Of a stretch of DNA of 13,097 nucleotides, positions 1 to 6,501 are shown piece after piece (position 1 is the first letter of the stretch; each line of letters opens with the position of its first letter). The DNA comes from Clostridia bacterium (GTDB lineage Bacteria > Bacillota > Clostridia > Christensenellales > CAG-138): assembly GCA_030530185.1 (NCBI GenBank), contig JAUMVL010000004.1, forward strand, positions 1-13,097, given 5' to 3'. The translations under genes were made by a program, and so were the position numbers. Under the pieces are notes generated by a model, which was not told the origin of the DNA, did no database searches, and worked only from the letters and a program-made list of their open reading frames with translations.

Positions 1-28
1 AATCTTGGTATCGGAAAGGGGACCGATT

Positions 29-832
29 ATGAAACGTCTTTTTCTTCTTTGGCTGGCGGGCATCCTTCTTTTAGGCTGCGCCGAAGCAAAAGCCCCCGAG
101 AATCAAATCATGGACGGAGACGGAATGATGAACAGTTATGTGAAAATCACACCGGAAGAAGCGCAGGAACGGATGAAAAAGGACGATGGACATGTCGTCG
201 TCGACGTGCGCCGGCAGGACGAATACGATGCGGGCCACATTCCCGGCGCCATTTGCCTTCCGAACGAGAGTATCGGCGCCGAACGTCCCGCGCAGCTTGC
301 GGATTTGGATCAGATCATCCTGGTCTACTGCCGCAGCGGCAACCGCAGCAAGGAGGCCGCGCAAAAGCTGTTCGATCTCGGCTATTCGCGCGTATACGAA
401 TTCGGCGGCATTCTGGACTGGACCGGCGAGATCGTAACCTCCGATGAAGAATTCCCGATGGACCCGATTCCGATCCTCTGCATCGGCGTCGGCGATACGC
501 GCTTTACCGCAACTTTGGAAAACAATTCCTCGGCGGATGCGCTGCTTGCGCGGCTGAGCACGGAACCGCTGGAACTGACGCTGCACGATTACGGCAATTT
601 TGAGAAGGTCGGCGCGCTTCCGTACGAGCTTCCGACCAACGACGAACGAATTACGACCGTTCCCGGCGATATCATTTTGTATCAGGGCAATCAGATTACG
701 ATCTACTACGACGAAAACACTTGGAGCTTTACACGGCTTGCGCGCATCGAAACGGTCACGCAGAATGCGCTCAAAGCGGCTCTCGGCGACGGAGACGTTA
801 CGGTCCGCTTTTGGATCGAATGGACGGAATAA
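29..832 (+). CDS. Rhodanese-domain lipoprotein with C-terminal cyclophilin-like domain
   Basis: A 267-residue predicted exported lipoprotein. Residues 1-16 form a signal peptide (KR then a hydrophobic run) ending in the lipobox LLGC, with Cys17 as lipidation site. Residues about 36-138 are a single rhodanese domain, with the DVR strand near 59-61, the AGHIPGA motif at 68-74 and the active-site loop CRSGNRS at 101-107 (Cys101 as persulfide-carrying nucleophile). Residues about 147-264 resemble the small bacterial cyclophilin-like fold (Cyclophil_like2 type), seen in the stretches LHDYGNFEKVG and PGDIILYQGNQI. Rhodanese domains move sulfane sulfur; the role of the second domain is unknown. I chose ATG 29 because a purine-rich site (GGAAAGGGGA, 13-22) precedes it and the signal peptide starts there; a TTG at 5 is in frame but less likely. 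The gene lies 35 bases before the next one, so the two may be co-transcribed. The domains are clear, the physiological role is not. Confidence 0.85.
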   Translation: MKRLFLLWLAGILLLGCAEAKAPENQIMDGDGMMNSYVKITPEEAQERMKKDDGHVVVDVRRQDEYDAGHIPGAICLPNESIGAERPAQLADLDQIILVYCRSGNRSKEAAQKLFDLGYSRVYEFGGILDWTGEIVTSDEEFPMDPIPILCIGVGDTRFTATLENNSSADALLARLSTEPLELTLHDYGNFEKVGALPYELPTNDERITTVPGDIILYQGNQITIYYDENTWSFTRLARIETVTQNALKAALGDGDVTVRFWIEWTE

Positions 833-867
833 GAGACAACCTGCGTATGAAAGAGAGAAAGGCAACC

Positions 868-1770
868 ATGCTGTGGATCCTCCTTGCTGCGGTGCTGATG
901 ATAATCGTCTGCGCCGTGCTGTTTGTTCGTTCCCCCTATTTTACGCGCCTCATGTTCGGCATCTCCGACCGTCAACGCGATCGCGGTCTGACAACGCCGG
1001 AGACGGTGCTTAGAATCGACGATCAGCGATACGGCGACGATCCGATGCAGGTCTTTGATGTCTACTGTCCGAAAGGCACGACCGGGGCACTGCCGACGAT
1101 TGTCAGCATCCACGGCGGCGGCTATACCTATGGCGACAAGAATGTGTATCAGTACTACTGCATGTCGCTTGCCGAGCGCGGGTTCACGGTCGTCAACTTT
1201 TCCTATCGTCTTGCCCCGCGGCATAAGTACCCGGCGCCGATCGAGGACACGAACGCCCTGATGACCTATGTCCTGGCCCATGCAGAGCAGTATCACATCG
1301 ATCCGAACAACATCTTTTTCGTCGGCGACTCCGCAGGCGGACAACTGAATGCCCAGTATTGCACCGCGGTCACAAATCCCGCGTATGCCGAGCGGCTGCA
1401 TCTCGTCATTCCGGCCTTCACGCTGCGCGCAACCGCGCTGAACTGCGGTGTTTATGACAAGAACGATATTACATCGTCCATGCAATACTATCTTGCAAAC
1501 GAGCAGGATGCGGACGAACTCGATCTCTTCCCGTACATCACCGCCGATTTTCCGCCCGCCTTCGTGATGAGCGCGACCGGTGATCTGTGTCTGCCGTTCG
1601 CAAAGCCGATGCACGACTTTTTACAGGCGCAGGGCGTGGAAAGCGAACTGCATATCTACGGAGACGAGAACGAAAAACCGCCGCACGTTTTTCATGTCAA
1701 TATCAAGACCGCTCTTGCGGCGCGATGCAACGACGAGGAATGTGCGTTCTTCCTCACACATCTGCATTGA
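868..1770 (+). CDS. Membrane-anchored alpha/beta hydrolase (HSL/BD-FAE-like esterase)
   Basis: A 300-residue protein with one N-terminal hydrophobic segment (about residues 2-20), likely a membrane anchor with the enzyme outside the cell, followed by an alpha/beta-hydrolase domain. Visible motifs are the oxyanion-hole HGGG at 82-85, SYRLAP after it, and the nucleophile elbow GDSAGG with Ser155. Asp239 (in TGDLCLPF) and His273 or His276 (in PHVFH) are the likely other triad members. The combination HGGG plus GDSAGG is that of hormone-sensitive-lipase-type carboxylesterases, which hydrolyse small acyl or acetyl esters; the substrate cannot be told from sequence. I set the start at ATG 868 because GAGAGAAAGG (853-862) sits at proper spacing; an in-frame ATG at 847 lacks such a site. 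Likely co-transcribed with the upstream rhodanese lipoprotein. No terminator is visible downstream. Confidence 0.85.
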   Translation: MLWILLAAVLMIIVCAVLFVRSPYFTRLMFGISDRQRDRGLTTPETVLRIDDQRYGDDPMQVFDVYCPKGTTGALPTIVSIHGGGYTYGDKNVYQYYCMSLAERGFTVVNFSYRLAPRHKYPAPIEDTNALMTYVLAHAEQYHIDPNNIFFVGDSAGGQLNAQYCTAVTNPAYAERLHLVIPAFTLRATALNCGVYDKNDITSSMQYYLANEQDADELDLFPYITADFPPAFVMSATGDLCLPFAKPMHDFLQAQGVESELHIYGDENEKPPHVFHVNIKTALAARCNDEECAFFLTHLH

Positions 1771-1798
1771 CGGATTTCATACGGCACAGCAACACCGG

Positions 1799-1827
1799 TT
1801 GCCATTGCGGCACGCTTGTGCTATGAT
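1799..1827 (+). promoter_or_regulatory. Sigma-A type promoter for the hemolysin III-family gene
   Basis: TTGCCA (1799-1804) and TATGAT (1822-1827) are separated by exactly 17 bases, with the start codon of the downstream gene 32 bases after the -10 box. The spacing and hexamers fit a housekeeping promoter. It suggests the TrhA-like gene is transcribed separately from the hydrolase. Inference from consensus only. Confidence 0.6.
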
Positions 1828-1858
1828 GAGGTATCCTTTTTCTTTTCGGAGGGAAACA

Positions 1859-2536
1859 ATGAAACGAACACCGATTCAGAATCGCATACTCCCCGACTAT
1901 ACGCGCGGGGAAGAAATCATGAACATGGTCAGCCACATTGTGGGCGGCGCCGTCGGCGTGCTCGTGCTCGTGTTCGGCATTCTCTTTTCCGTCCTGCACA
2001 AAAACGCCTGGGGCATTGTCAGCGCCGCCATCTACGGTGCGGCCATGATCTGGCTCTACACGATGAGCAGCGTCTACCACGGACTGAAGCCGAGCCGCGC
2101 CAAAAAGGTCATGCAGGTGCTCGACCATTGCACGATCTATGCGCTGATCGCCGGAACCTATACGCCGATCCTGCTCGTCAGTCTGCGTCCGCTATACCCC
2201 GTTCTGGCCTGGGTCTGCTTCGGTCTTGAATGGGGTCTGCTTGCGCTGACCACGACACTGACGGCGATCGACCTGCGCAAATACCGTGTTTTTTCGATGA
2301 TTTGCTACATCTTCATGGGCTGGCTGATCATCTTCCTTGCTCCGCAGACGATCGAAGCCATCTCGATGGACGGGTTTTTATGGCTGCTTTGGGGCGGCAT
2401 CGCCTACACGATCGGGGCGATCCTTTACGGCATCGGCAGCAAGCATCGCTGGTTTCATTCGATCTTCCACATCTTCGTCCTGCTCGGAAGCATCCTGCAG
2501 GCCGTTGCGATCCTGTTTTTCGTATTGAACCGCTGA
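1859..2536 (+). CDS. trhA: Hemolysin III / TrhA (PAQR-type) membrane protein
   Basis: A 225-residue polytopic membrane protein with about seven hydrophobic segments, the usual size for the bacterial hemolysin III (YqfA/TrhA) branch of the PAQR superfamily. The conserved metal-site signature is present: S-x3-H (Ser70/His74 in SSVYH), Asp89-His90 (LDHCTIYALIAGTYTP), and H-x3-H near the C-terminus (His200/His204 in HSIFH). These residues bind a zinc ion in PAQR proteins and suggest a ceramidase-like or other hydrolase chemistry within the membrane. In bacteria, members have been linked to membrane lipid and energy homeostasis rather than to real haemolysis. The N-terminal PDYTRGEEIMNMVSHIVGG stretch is typical. 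The start ATG follows a CGGAGGG site at 1847-1853 and a promoter at 1799-1827. No terminator is obvious between this gene and the next. Confidence 0.9.
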   Translation: MKRTPIQNRILPDYTRGEEIMNMVSHIVGGAVGVLVLVFGILFSVLHKNAWGIVSAAIYGAAMIWLYTMSSVYHGLKPSRAKKVMQVLDHCTIYALIAGTYTPILLVSLRPLYPVLAWVCFGLEWGLLALTTTLTAIDLRKYRVFSMICYIFMGWLIIFLAPQTIEAISMDGFLWLLWGGIAYTIGAILYGIGSKHRWFHSIFHIFVLLGSILQAVAILFFVLNR

Positions 2537-2601
2537 CCCGTACCGACTTTTCGATTGATCTCGGGCGCTGTCAATGAAACCTTTTTGCGCCCACCGGTTT
2601 T

Positions 2602-3648
2602 ATGAAACGATTGTGTCGGACAATTTCATTGTTTGGTTTGCTCGCGCTGCTTCTGCCGGCAGGCTGTGCAAAGCCTGCCGTAACGGTGCTCGCGCCGACC
2701 GAAACACCGGTCCTCCTTGAAACGGCTTTGCCGGTGATTGCCGTCGAAGCCGCGGTCGCAACGCCTGTTCCGACCGAACCCTCGACACCCTCGCCCACCC
2801 CTGCGCCAACCGATACGCCCGAACCGACGCCGACGCCGGTTCCGTTTTCAGCCGCCGCCATTCCGGCGGGGCTGCGCACGACAGGCGGCTTTATGCGGGA
2901 AGGTTCTTTCAACCTTCTCTATTGCGCAGCCCAAAATCGATATGTCGCCTATGGCCGGATCGGCGATGGAGAATGCGGATTTTTCCCCTCGGACGCCGCG
3001 GGCACCGTTGCCCCGGGCGCACAGCCGGTTGACCAGCTGTGTATGGTGCCGGTCTATACGCCCTACGACCCGCCCACAGCAGACGGTGAATGGCTGCTTG
3101 TAATCTATCTGCCTTCGCAATGCGTTGTCGCGTTTTGCTCGGATGGCGGAGAATGGCGCGAGCAGCGCAGCATGATCTGTTCCACGGGGCGCAGGAACCA
3201 TGAAACGCCCGTCGGACAGTACAAAATCTATCAGCGCTATGAGTACAAACTGCTCGGCACCGAGGAATCGCCCTGCTACGGACTCTGGGCATGCCGGTTC
3301 AAGGACCATTACCTGTTCCATTCCGTGCCGATCAGCGCCGATGCGGGCCGCGACGCCGAAAAGGGGCACCGCCTGACCAATATGAAAAAGTACGAAAAAC
3401 TCGGTACCGTCGCCTCCGACGGCTGCGTGCGGCTGACTGTCGCGGATGCGAAGTGGATCTACGAGCTCAGCGCCGACCGCACGGTGGCCGTCCGCGTCGT
3501 CAACGAAGCCGGGCCGACGCCGACCAAACCCCCGGCAATCCGCTGGGAAGCGCCGTACACCGACAAAAGCGGGTACGGATGGGACCCGACCGATCCGCAC
3601 CCCGATAACCCGTATCATCTTTTCAGCGACGAAAACACGGACTCTTGA
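2602..3648 (+). CDS. YkuD-domain (L,D-transpeptidase-like) lipoprotein
   Basis: A 348-residue exported protein. Residues 1-21 are a signal peptide with a lipobox-like LPAGC (Cys22; the proline makes it slightly atypical). Residues about 30-82 are a Thr/Pro/Glu-rich low-complexity linker of the kind that spans the cell wall. Residues about 160-300 form a YkuD domain: the GYKI-like QYKIYQRYEY strand, His240 in FHSVP, and the catalytic SDGCVRL (272-278, nucleophile Cys275). YkuD enzymes make 3-3 peptidoglycan cross-links or attach proteins to peptidoglycan via a thioester at this Cys. The region between linker and catalytic core (about 95-185) has no domain I recognise. The C-terminal tail is rich in Pro, Asp and aromatic residues. 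No Shine-Dalgarno sequence is visible before ATG 2602, although the signal peptide begins there. Transcription ends at a strong terminator 20 bases downstream. Confidence 0.87.
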   Translation: MKRLCRTISLFGLLALLLPAGCAKPAVTVLAPTETPVLLETALPVIAVEAAVATPVPTEPSTPSPTPAPTDTPEPTPTPVPFSAAAIPAGLRTTGGFMREGSFNLLYCAAQNRYVAYGRIGDGECGFFPSDAAGTVAPGAQPVDQLCMVPVYTPYDPPTADGEWLLVIYLPSQCVVAFCSDGGEWREQRSMICSTGRRNHETPVGQYKIYQRYEYKLLGTEESPCYGLWACRFKDHYLFHSVPISADAGRDAEKGHRLTNMKKYEKLGTVASDGCVRLTVADAKWIYELSADRTVAVRVVNEAGPTPTKPPAIRWEAPYTDKSGYGWDPTDPHPDNPYHLFSDENTDS

Positions 3649-3668
3649 TCGGTTCCGCAATCAATATG

Positions 3669-3708
3669 AAAAACGACCGCCGAACGCATGGGTTCGACGG
3701 TCGTTTTT
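3669..3708. terminator. Bidirectional intrinsic terminator between convergent genes
   Basis: A 17-bp stem (3669-3685 with 3692-3708) has a single C-A mismatch and a 6-base loop. Its outer five pairs are A-T, so each strand reads a GC-rich hairpin followed by TTTTT. It lies between the YkuD gene (+ strand, ends 3648) and metI (- strand, ends 3713) and can serve both. Confidence 0.9.
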
Positions 3709-3712
3709 CATT

Positions 3713-4408
3713 TTATCTCTGTCGCTTATCGTTTTTTACAGCAAAGCGGGTGCCAAGCATTTGAAACAGCTGCACCAGAACGACGAGCAGGATCACCGCA
3801 GCCGCCATCACGCCGTACATATAGCGGTTGTAGCCATACGTGATTGCAAGCTTACCGAGTCCCCCGCCGCCGACCGCGCCGGACATGGCCGTATAGCCGA
3901 GAATCGTCGTGATCGCAATCGTAAAATTAGAAATCAGCGACGGAACGCTTTCGCGCAGCATGACCTTGATAATGATCTGGAACGGCGTTGCACCGAGGCT
4001 TTGCGCCATTTCGATCAGGTTCGGATCGACCTCGCGGAGACTGCTTTCCACAAGCCGCGCGATGAACGGGAACGCCGCAATGACCAGCGGCACCACCGAT
4101 GCCATCGTGCCGTATGCCTTGCCGACGAGCAGGCGCGTCAGCGGGATCACAAGGATCATCAGGATAATGAACGGCACGGAGCGCAGCACGTTGATCGCAA
4201 CGTTGAGGACCTGCATCAGCCATTTCGGCAGCGGCAGCACGCCGTCCTCCTCGCCCGCCACCAGCAAGATCCCGAGCGACAGCCCGATCACGATCGCAAG
4301 CGCGGTCGCAAGCACCGTTGCATAGAGCGTTTCCCAAAGCGCAAACGGGAATTCACCCGAAACGATGCGCCACGTATCGCTAAGCGATTCAAAGTACAGA
4401 TGCGGCAT
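3713..4408 (-). CDS. metI: Methionine ABC transporter permease MetI
   Basis: A 231-residue integral membrane permease of the MetI/MetP family, the transmembrane partner of MetN in D/L-methionine import. It has about five to six hydrophobic segments. The cytoplasmic coupling loop carries the EAA-type motif (EMAQSLGATPFQIIIKVMLR), which docks on the ATPase. The stretches LRSVPFIILMILVIPLTR and GGGGLGKLAITYGYNRYMY are characteristic of MetI. The start is set by AGGAGGTGAG upstream of ATG (complement of 4406-4408), inside the end of metN; the two genes overlap by 20 bases, so they are translationally linked. It is last in metQ-metN-metI, followed by the shared terminator. The identification is firm because the MetN NIL domain and the adjacent MetQ agree. 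Confidence 0.95.
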   Translation of the reverse strand: MPHLYFESLSDTWRIVSGEFPFALWETLYATVLATALAIVIGLSLGILLVAGEEDGVLPLPKWLMQVLNVAINVLRSVPFIILMILVIPLTRLLVGKAYGTMASVVPLVIAAFPFIARLVESSLREVDPNLIEMAQSLGATPFQIIIKVMLRESVPSLISNFTIAITTILGYTAMSGAVGGGGLGKLAITYGYNRYMYGVMAAAVILLVVLVQLFQMLGTRFAVKNDKRQR

Positions 4409-5408
4409 CGCGGCTCACCTCCTCGGCAATGATTTCGGGCTCGGCGGCAAGATAGCGGAGCGCTCGATTCAATTCATCCTCGTTTTTGACCTCGAGCAGC
4501 ATTGAGCCATACTCCTTGCCGGAAATGGACTTGATCGACGCGGCAAGAATATTGGCTAAAATTCTTTCCTCGATCGCCATGCGTGCAATCAGCGGCGCCG
4601 TCGCGGTGCTCGTTCCGCGGAATACGACGCGGATGCGCCGCTGATCGGTGCCCGTGATGGGCAGCTCCTCGTATCCGTCCGGGAACACAAGACGCTTTGC
4701 CGCATCCGATTTCGGTGCGGAGAACACCGATTCAACGGGACCTTCCTCGACGACCGAGCCGTTGTCCAAAATGGCTACCCGCGTACAGATCTCCTCGACA
4801 ACGCTCATCTGATGCGTGATCAGAATGATCGTCAATCCGAGCTTGCGGTGCAGCTCGCCGAGCAGGGACAGGATGTCGTGCGTCGTTTTGGGGTCGAGCG
4901 CGCTGGTTGCTTCGTCGCACAGCAAGACCTTTGGATCGGTCGCAAGCGCCCGCGCGATGGCGATTCGCTGCTTTTGCCCGCCGGACAGCTGTGCCGGATA
5001 GCTCTCCGCCTTATCGGGAAGCCCGACCAGCTCCAGCAGAGCCCTTGCGCGCGCCTCGGCATCCTTTTTCTTCACGCCGACCAGCTCGAGCGGGAAGCAG
5101 ATGTTTTTGAGACAGGTCCTCTGCGCCAGCAGGTTAAAGTTCTGAAAGACCATCGAGATCTCGCGGCGAACTTTCCGAAGCCCCGCCTCATCCAAGGCGC
5201 ACAAATCCTGCCCGTCGATCCGAACCGTTCCCTCGGTCGGACGCTCGAGCAGGTTGATGCAGCGCACCAAGGTGCTTTTGCCTGCACCCGACATCCCGAT
5301 AATGCCGTAAATGTCCCCGTCGTTCACCGTGAGAGACACGTTTTTGAGTGCCTCCACGGTGCCTTCGGCGGTGCGGAATGTTTTTGTCAGCCCCTCCAGT
5401 TGAATCAT
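4389..5408 (-). CDS. metN: Methionine ABC transporter ATP-binding protein MetN
   Basis: A 339-residue ABC ATPase that powers methionine uptake. Walker A is GMSGAGKST (38-46), the Q-loop lies near 89 (VFQNFNLL), the signature is LSGGQKQR (141-148), Walker B is VLLCDE (161-166), and the H-loop histidine is 199. The C-terminal stretch (about 255-330, beginning RRIRVVFRG) matches the NIL domain, which in MetN binds methionine from the cytoplasmic side and inhibits transport when the internal pool is full. So feedback at the protein level is expected in addition to the transcriptional control suggested by the metQ leader. The start codon lies 2 bases after the metQ stop and the end overlaps metI by 20 bases, showing one operon. 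Length is standard for the family. Confidence 0.96.
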   Translation of the reverse strand: MIQLEGLTKTFRTAEGTVEALKNVSLTVNDGDIYGIIGMSGAGKSTLVRCINLLERPTEGTVRIDGQDLCALDEAGLRKVRREISMVFQNFNLLAQRTCLKNICFPLELVGVKKKDAEARARALLELVGLPDKAESYPAQLSGGQKQRIAIARALATDPKVLLCDEATSALDPKTTHDILSLLGELHRKLGLTIILITHQMSVVEEICTRVAILDNGSVVEEGPVESVFSAPKSDAAKRLVFPDGYEELPITGTDQRRIRVVFRGTSTATAPLIARMAIEERILANILAASIKSISGKEYGSMLLEVKNEDELNRALRYLAAEPEIIAEEVSRDAASVL

Positions 5409-5410
5409 AC

Positions 5411-6283
5411 TTACTTCTTCAGCGCATCCAGCGAGGACTGCTTGCCGGCATACATGCCGAGCGGCTCGACATGAACCGAGGCGATCGAAACGACGTTTGT
5501 TCCGTTCTGCGCGTTGAAATCATCGAGATACGGCTGGTGCTGGAAGTAGTTTGCGTCGATCTCGCCGGAATCCACAACGTTGTTCGGCTGCACGTAATCG
5601 GTAAATTCCACAACCTCAAGCGTAATGCCCTTGGCGGCAAGGATGTCCTTGACAACCTCATTCAACACGAGCGCATGCGGCGTCGGCGTTGCGGCAACGG
5701 TCACGGTCACGCCGTTTAAAGCATCGTAATCGATCGAAGCATCATAGCCGTCCGTCGGGTTCGTCACGGTGCCGACCGCACCGAGCTCACTGCCGTGGGC
5801 CAGGAAGTAGTCCGCAACCTGCCGGCTTTCGAGCGCGGCCTTGAGTGCGAGCAGCTTCGGCTCGTTCTCGTTGCCGGCCTTGACCGCAAGAATGTTCGCA
5901 TACGGCGATTCGGCGCCCTCGCGGATCAGCGCATCCTTGCCCGGGTTCAGGCCTGCGCCCGCCGCATAGTTCGAATTGATGACCGCGTAATCAACGTCCT
6001 TCAGCATTGACGGCAGCTGCGCGGCCTCGATCTCCTCGATCGTGATGTTATAGGGGTTCTCGGCGATGTCGAGCTTAGTTGCGGTTTCGCCGGAGCCTTC
6101 CTTCAGCTTGATCAGACCGTTGGCCTCGAGCAGCTTCAGCGCGCGCGCTTCGTTGGTCGTATCGTTCGGTACGGCAATTGTAAAGCCCTTGGCGGCTGCG
6201 GGATCGCTTGCGGAAGCGGTGCAGGCGACCAAAGCGCCGAGCGTAAGAACGGCTGCCAGCAGAATGGAAATCAGTTTCTTCAT
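5411..6283 (-). CDS. metQ: Methionine-binding lipoprotein MetQ, apparently circularly permuted
   Basis: A 290-residue lipoprotein (signal peptide 1-20, lipobox LVAC, Cys21) that should capture methionine outside the cell for MetNI. All MetQ/NlpA signatures are present but in swapped order. After the signal peptide comes the part that is C-terminal in ordinary MetQ: TIAVPNDTTNEARAL (35-49), AAQLP (87-91), DYAVINSNYA (98-107), and SPYANILAVKAGNENEP (126-142). A linker of about 21 residues follows (171-191). Then comes the part normally at the mature N-terminus: VTVAATPTPHA (193-203), TDYVQPN (228-234), DANYFQHQPYL (243-253), VHVEPLGMYAG (270-280), and SSLDALKK as the last residues. In ordinary family members that last segment runs straight into the TIAVPND strand. 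The frame is intact and total length is normal. AAGGAG at 6293-6298 sets the start. It is first in the operon, unlike the common metN-metI-metQ order. That it is a MetQ is near certain; permutation is read from the sequence against remembered family order. Confidence 0.93.
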   Translation of the reverse strand: MKKLISILLAAVLTLGALVACTASASDPAAAKGFTIAVPNDTTNEARALKLLEANGLIKLKEGSGETATKLDIAENPYNITIEEIEAAQLPSMLKDVDYAVINSNYAAGAGLNPGKDALIREGAESPYANILAVKAGNENEPKLLALKAALESRQVADYFLAHGSELGAVGTVTNPTDGYDASIDYDALNGVTVTVAATPTPHALVLNEVVKDILAAKGITLEVVEFTDYVQPNNVVDSGEIDANYFQHQPYLDDFNAQNGTNVVSIASVHVEPLGMYAGKQSSLDALKK

Positions 6284-6324
6284 GGTTTTTGTCTCCTTTG
6301 TTTTTTTGAAGTTGTTTTTGCGAT

Positions 6325-6357
6325 AAAAAACGGAAGCCACATTGTTGCGGCTTCCGT
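6325..6357 (-). terminator. Intrinsic terminator upstream of metQ (attenuator)
   Basis: On the minus strand ACGGAAGCC (6357-6349) pairs perfectly with GGCTTCCGT (6338-6330) around a 10-base loop. A run of six T (6330-6325) begins with the last stem base. It lies 41 bases before the metQ start and downstream of the metQ promoter, so it must be bypassed for the operon to be expressed. That position marks it as an attenuator rather than a gene-end terminator. Confidence 0.85.
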
Positions 6358-6383
6358 GAATTGCGATCAAAGCGGGGCGTTTT

Positions 6384-6473
6384 TTACGCACACAAACGCA
6401 TGATCCGGCAAATCCTCAGCCGCATCAAGAGCATGCGCATCGACATAGAGAATTGCTTTGCCAAGATTGCCAT
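6384..6473 (-). CDS. Methionine-rich leader peptide of the metQNI operon (candidate)
   Basis: A 29-codon reading frame, ATG to TAA. It is preceded by GGGAGG, with nine bases between the GGAGG core and the ATG, and lies within the transcribed leader of metQNI. It encodes methionine at positions 1, 10, 12, 14, 17 and 25, four of them within eight codons (MSMRMLLM). The rest is mostly Leu, Arg, Ile, Ala and Cys, with no resemblance to a folded protein. Classical attenuator leader peptides are enriched for the amino acid their operon handles and lie just before a terminator hairpin; here the stop codon is 26 bases before the terminator stem. Low methionyl-tRNA would stall the ribosome on the Met cluster and favour read-through into metQ. 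Some ATG density is expected by chance from repeated GATGCG/ATGCGC-type words, so function is an inference, though position, ribosome binding site and composition agree. Confidence 0.6.
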   Translation of the reverse strand: MAILAKQFSMSMRMLLMRLRICRIMRLCA

Positions 6474-6501
6474 CTTATGCGTCCTCCCATCCTCGTTGAT
6501 C

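Noticed and set aside
2602..3660. Long minus-strand and out-of-frame open frames opposite the YkuD gene and elsewhere (for example 2848-3660 and 3446-4432).
   Set aside because: They lie wholly antisense or out of frame to genes with clear domains, have no ribosome binding sites and give Arg/Ala-rich products typical of GC-rich shadow frames.
6284..6391. Longer N-terminus for MetQ, since the frame stays open up to 6391.
   Set aside because: It would put basic, non-signal sequence before a clear lipoprotein signal peptide and run through the terminator hairpin; ATG 6283 has a proper AAGGAG site.
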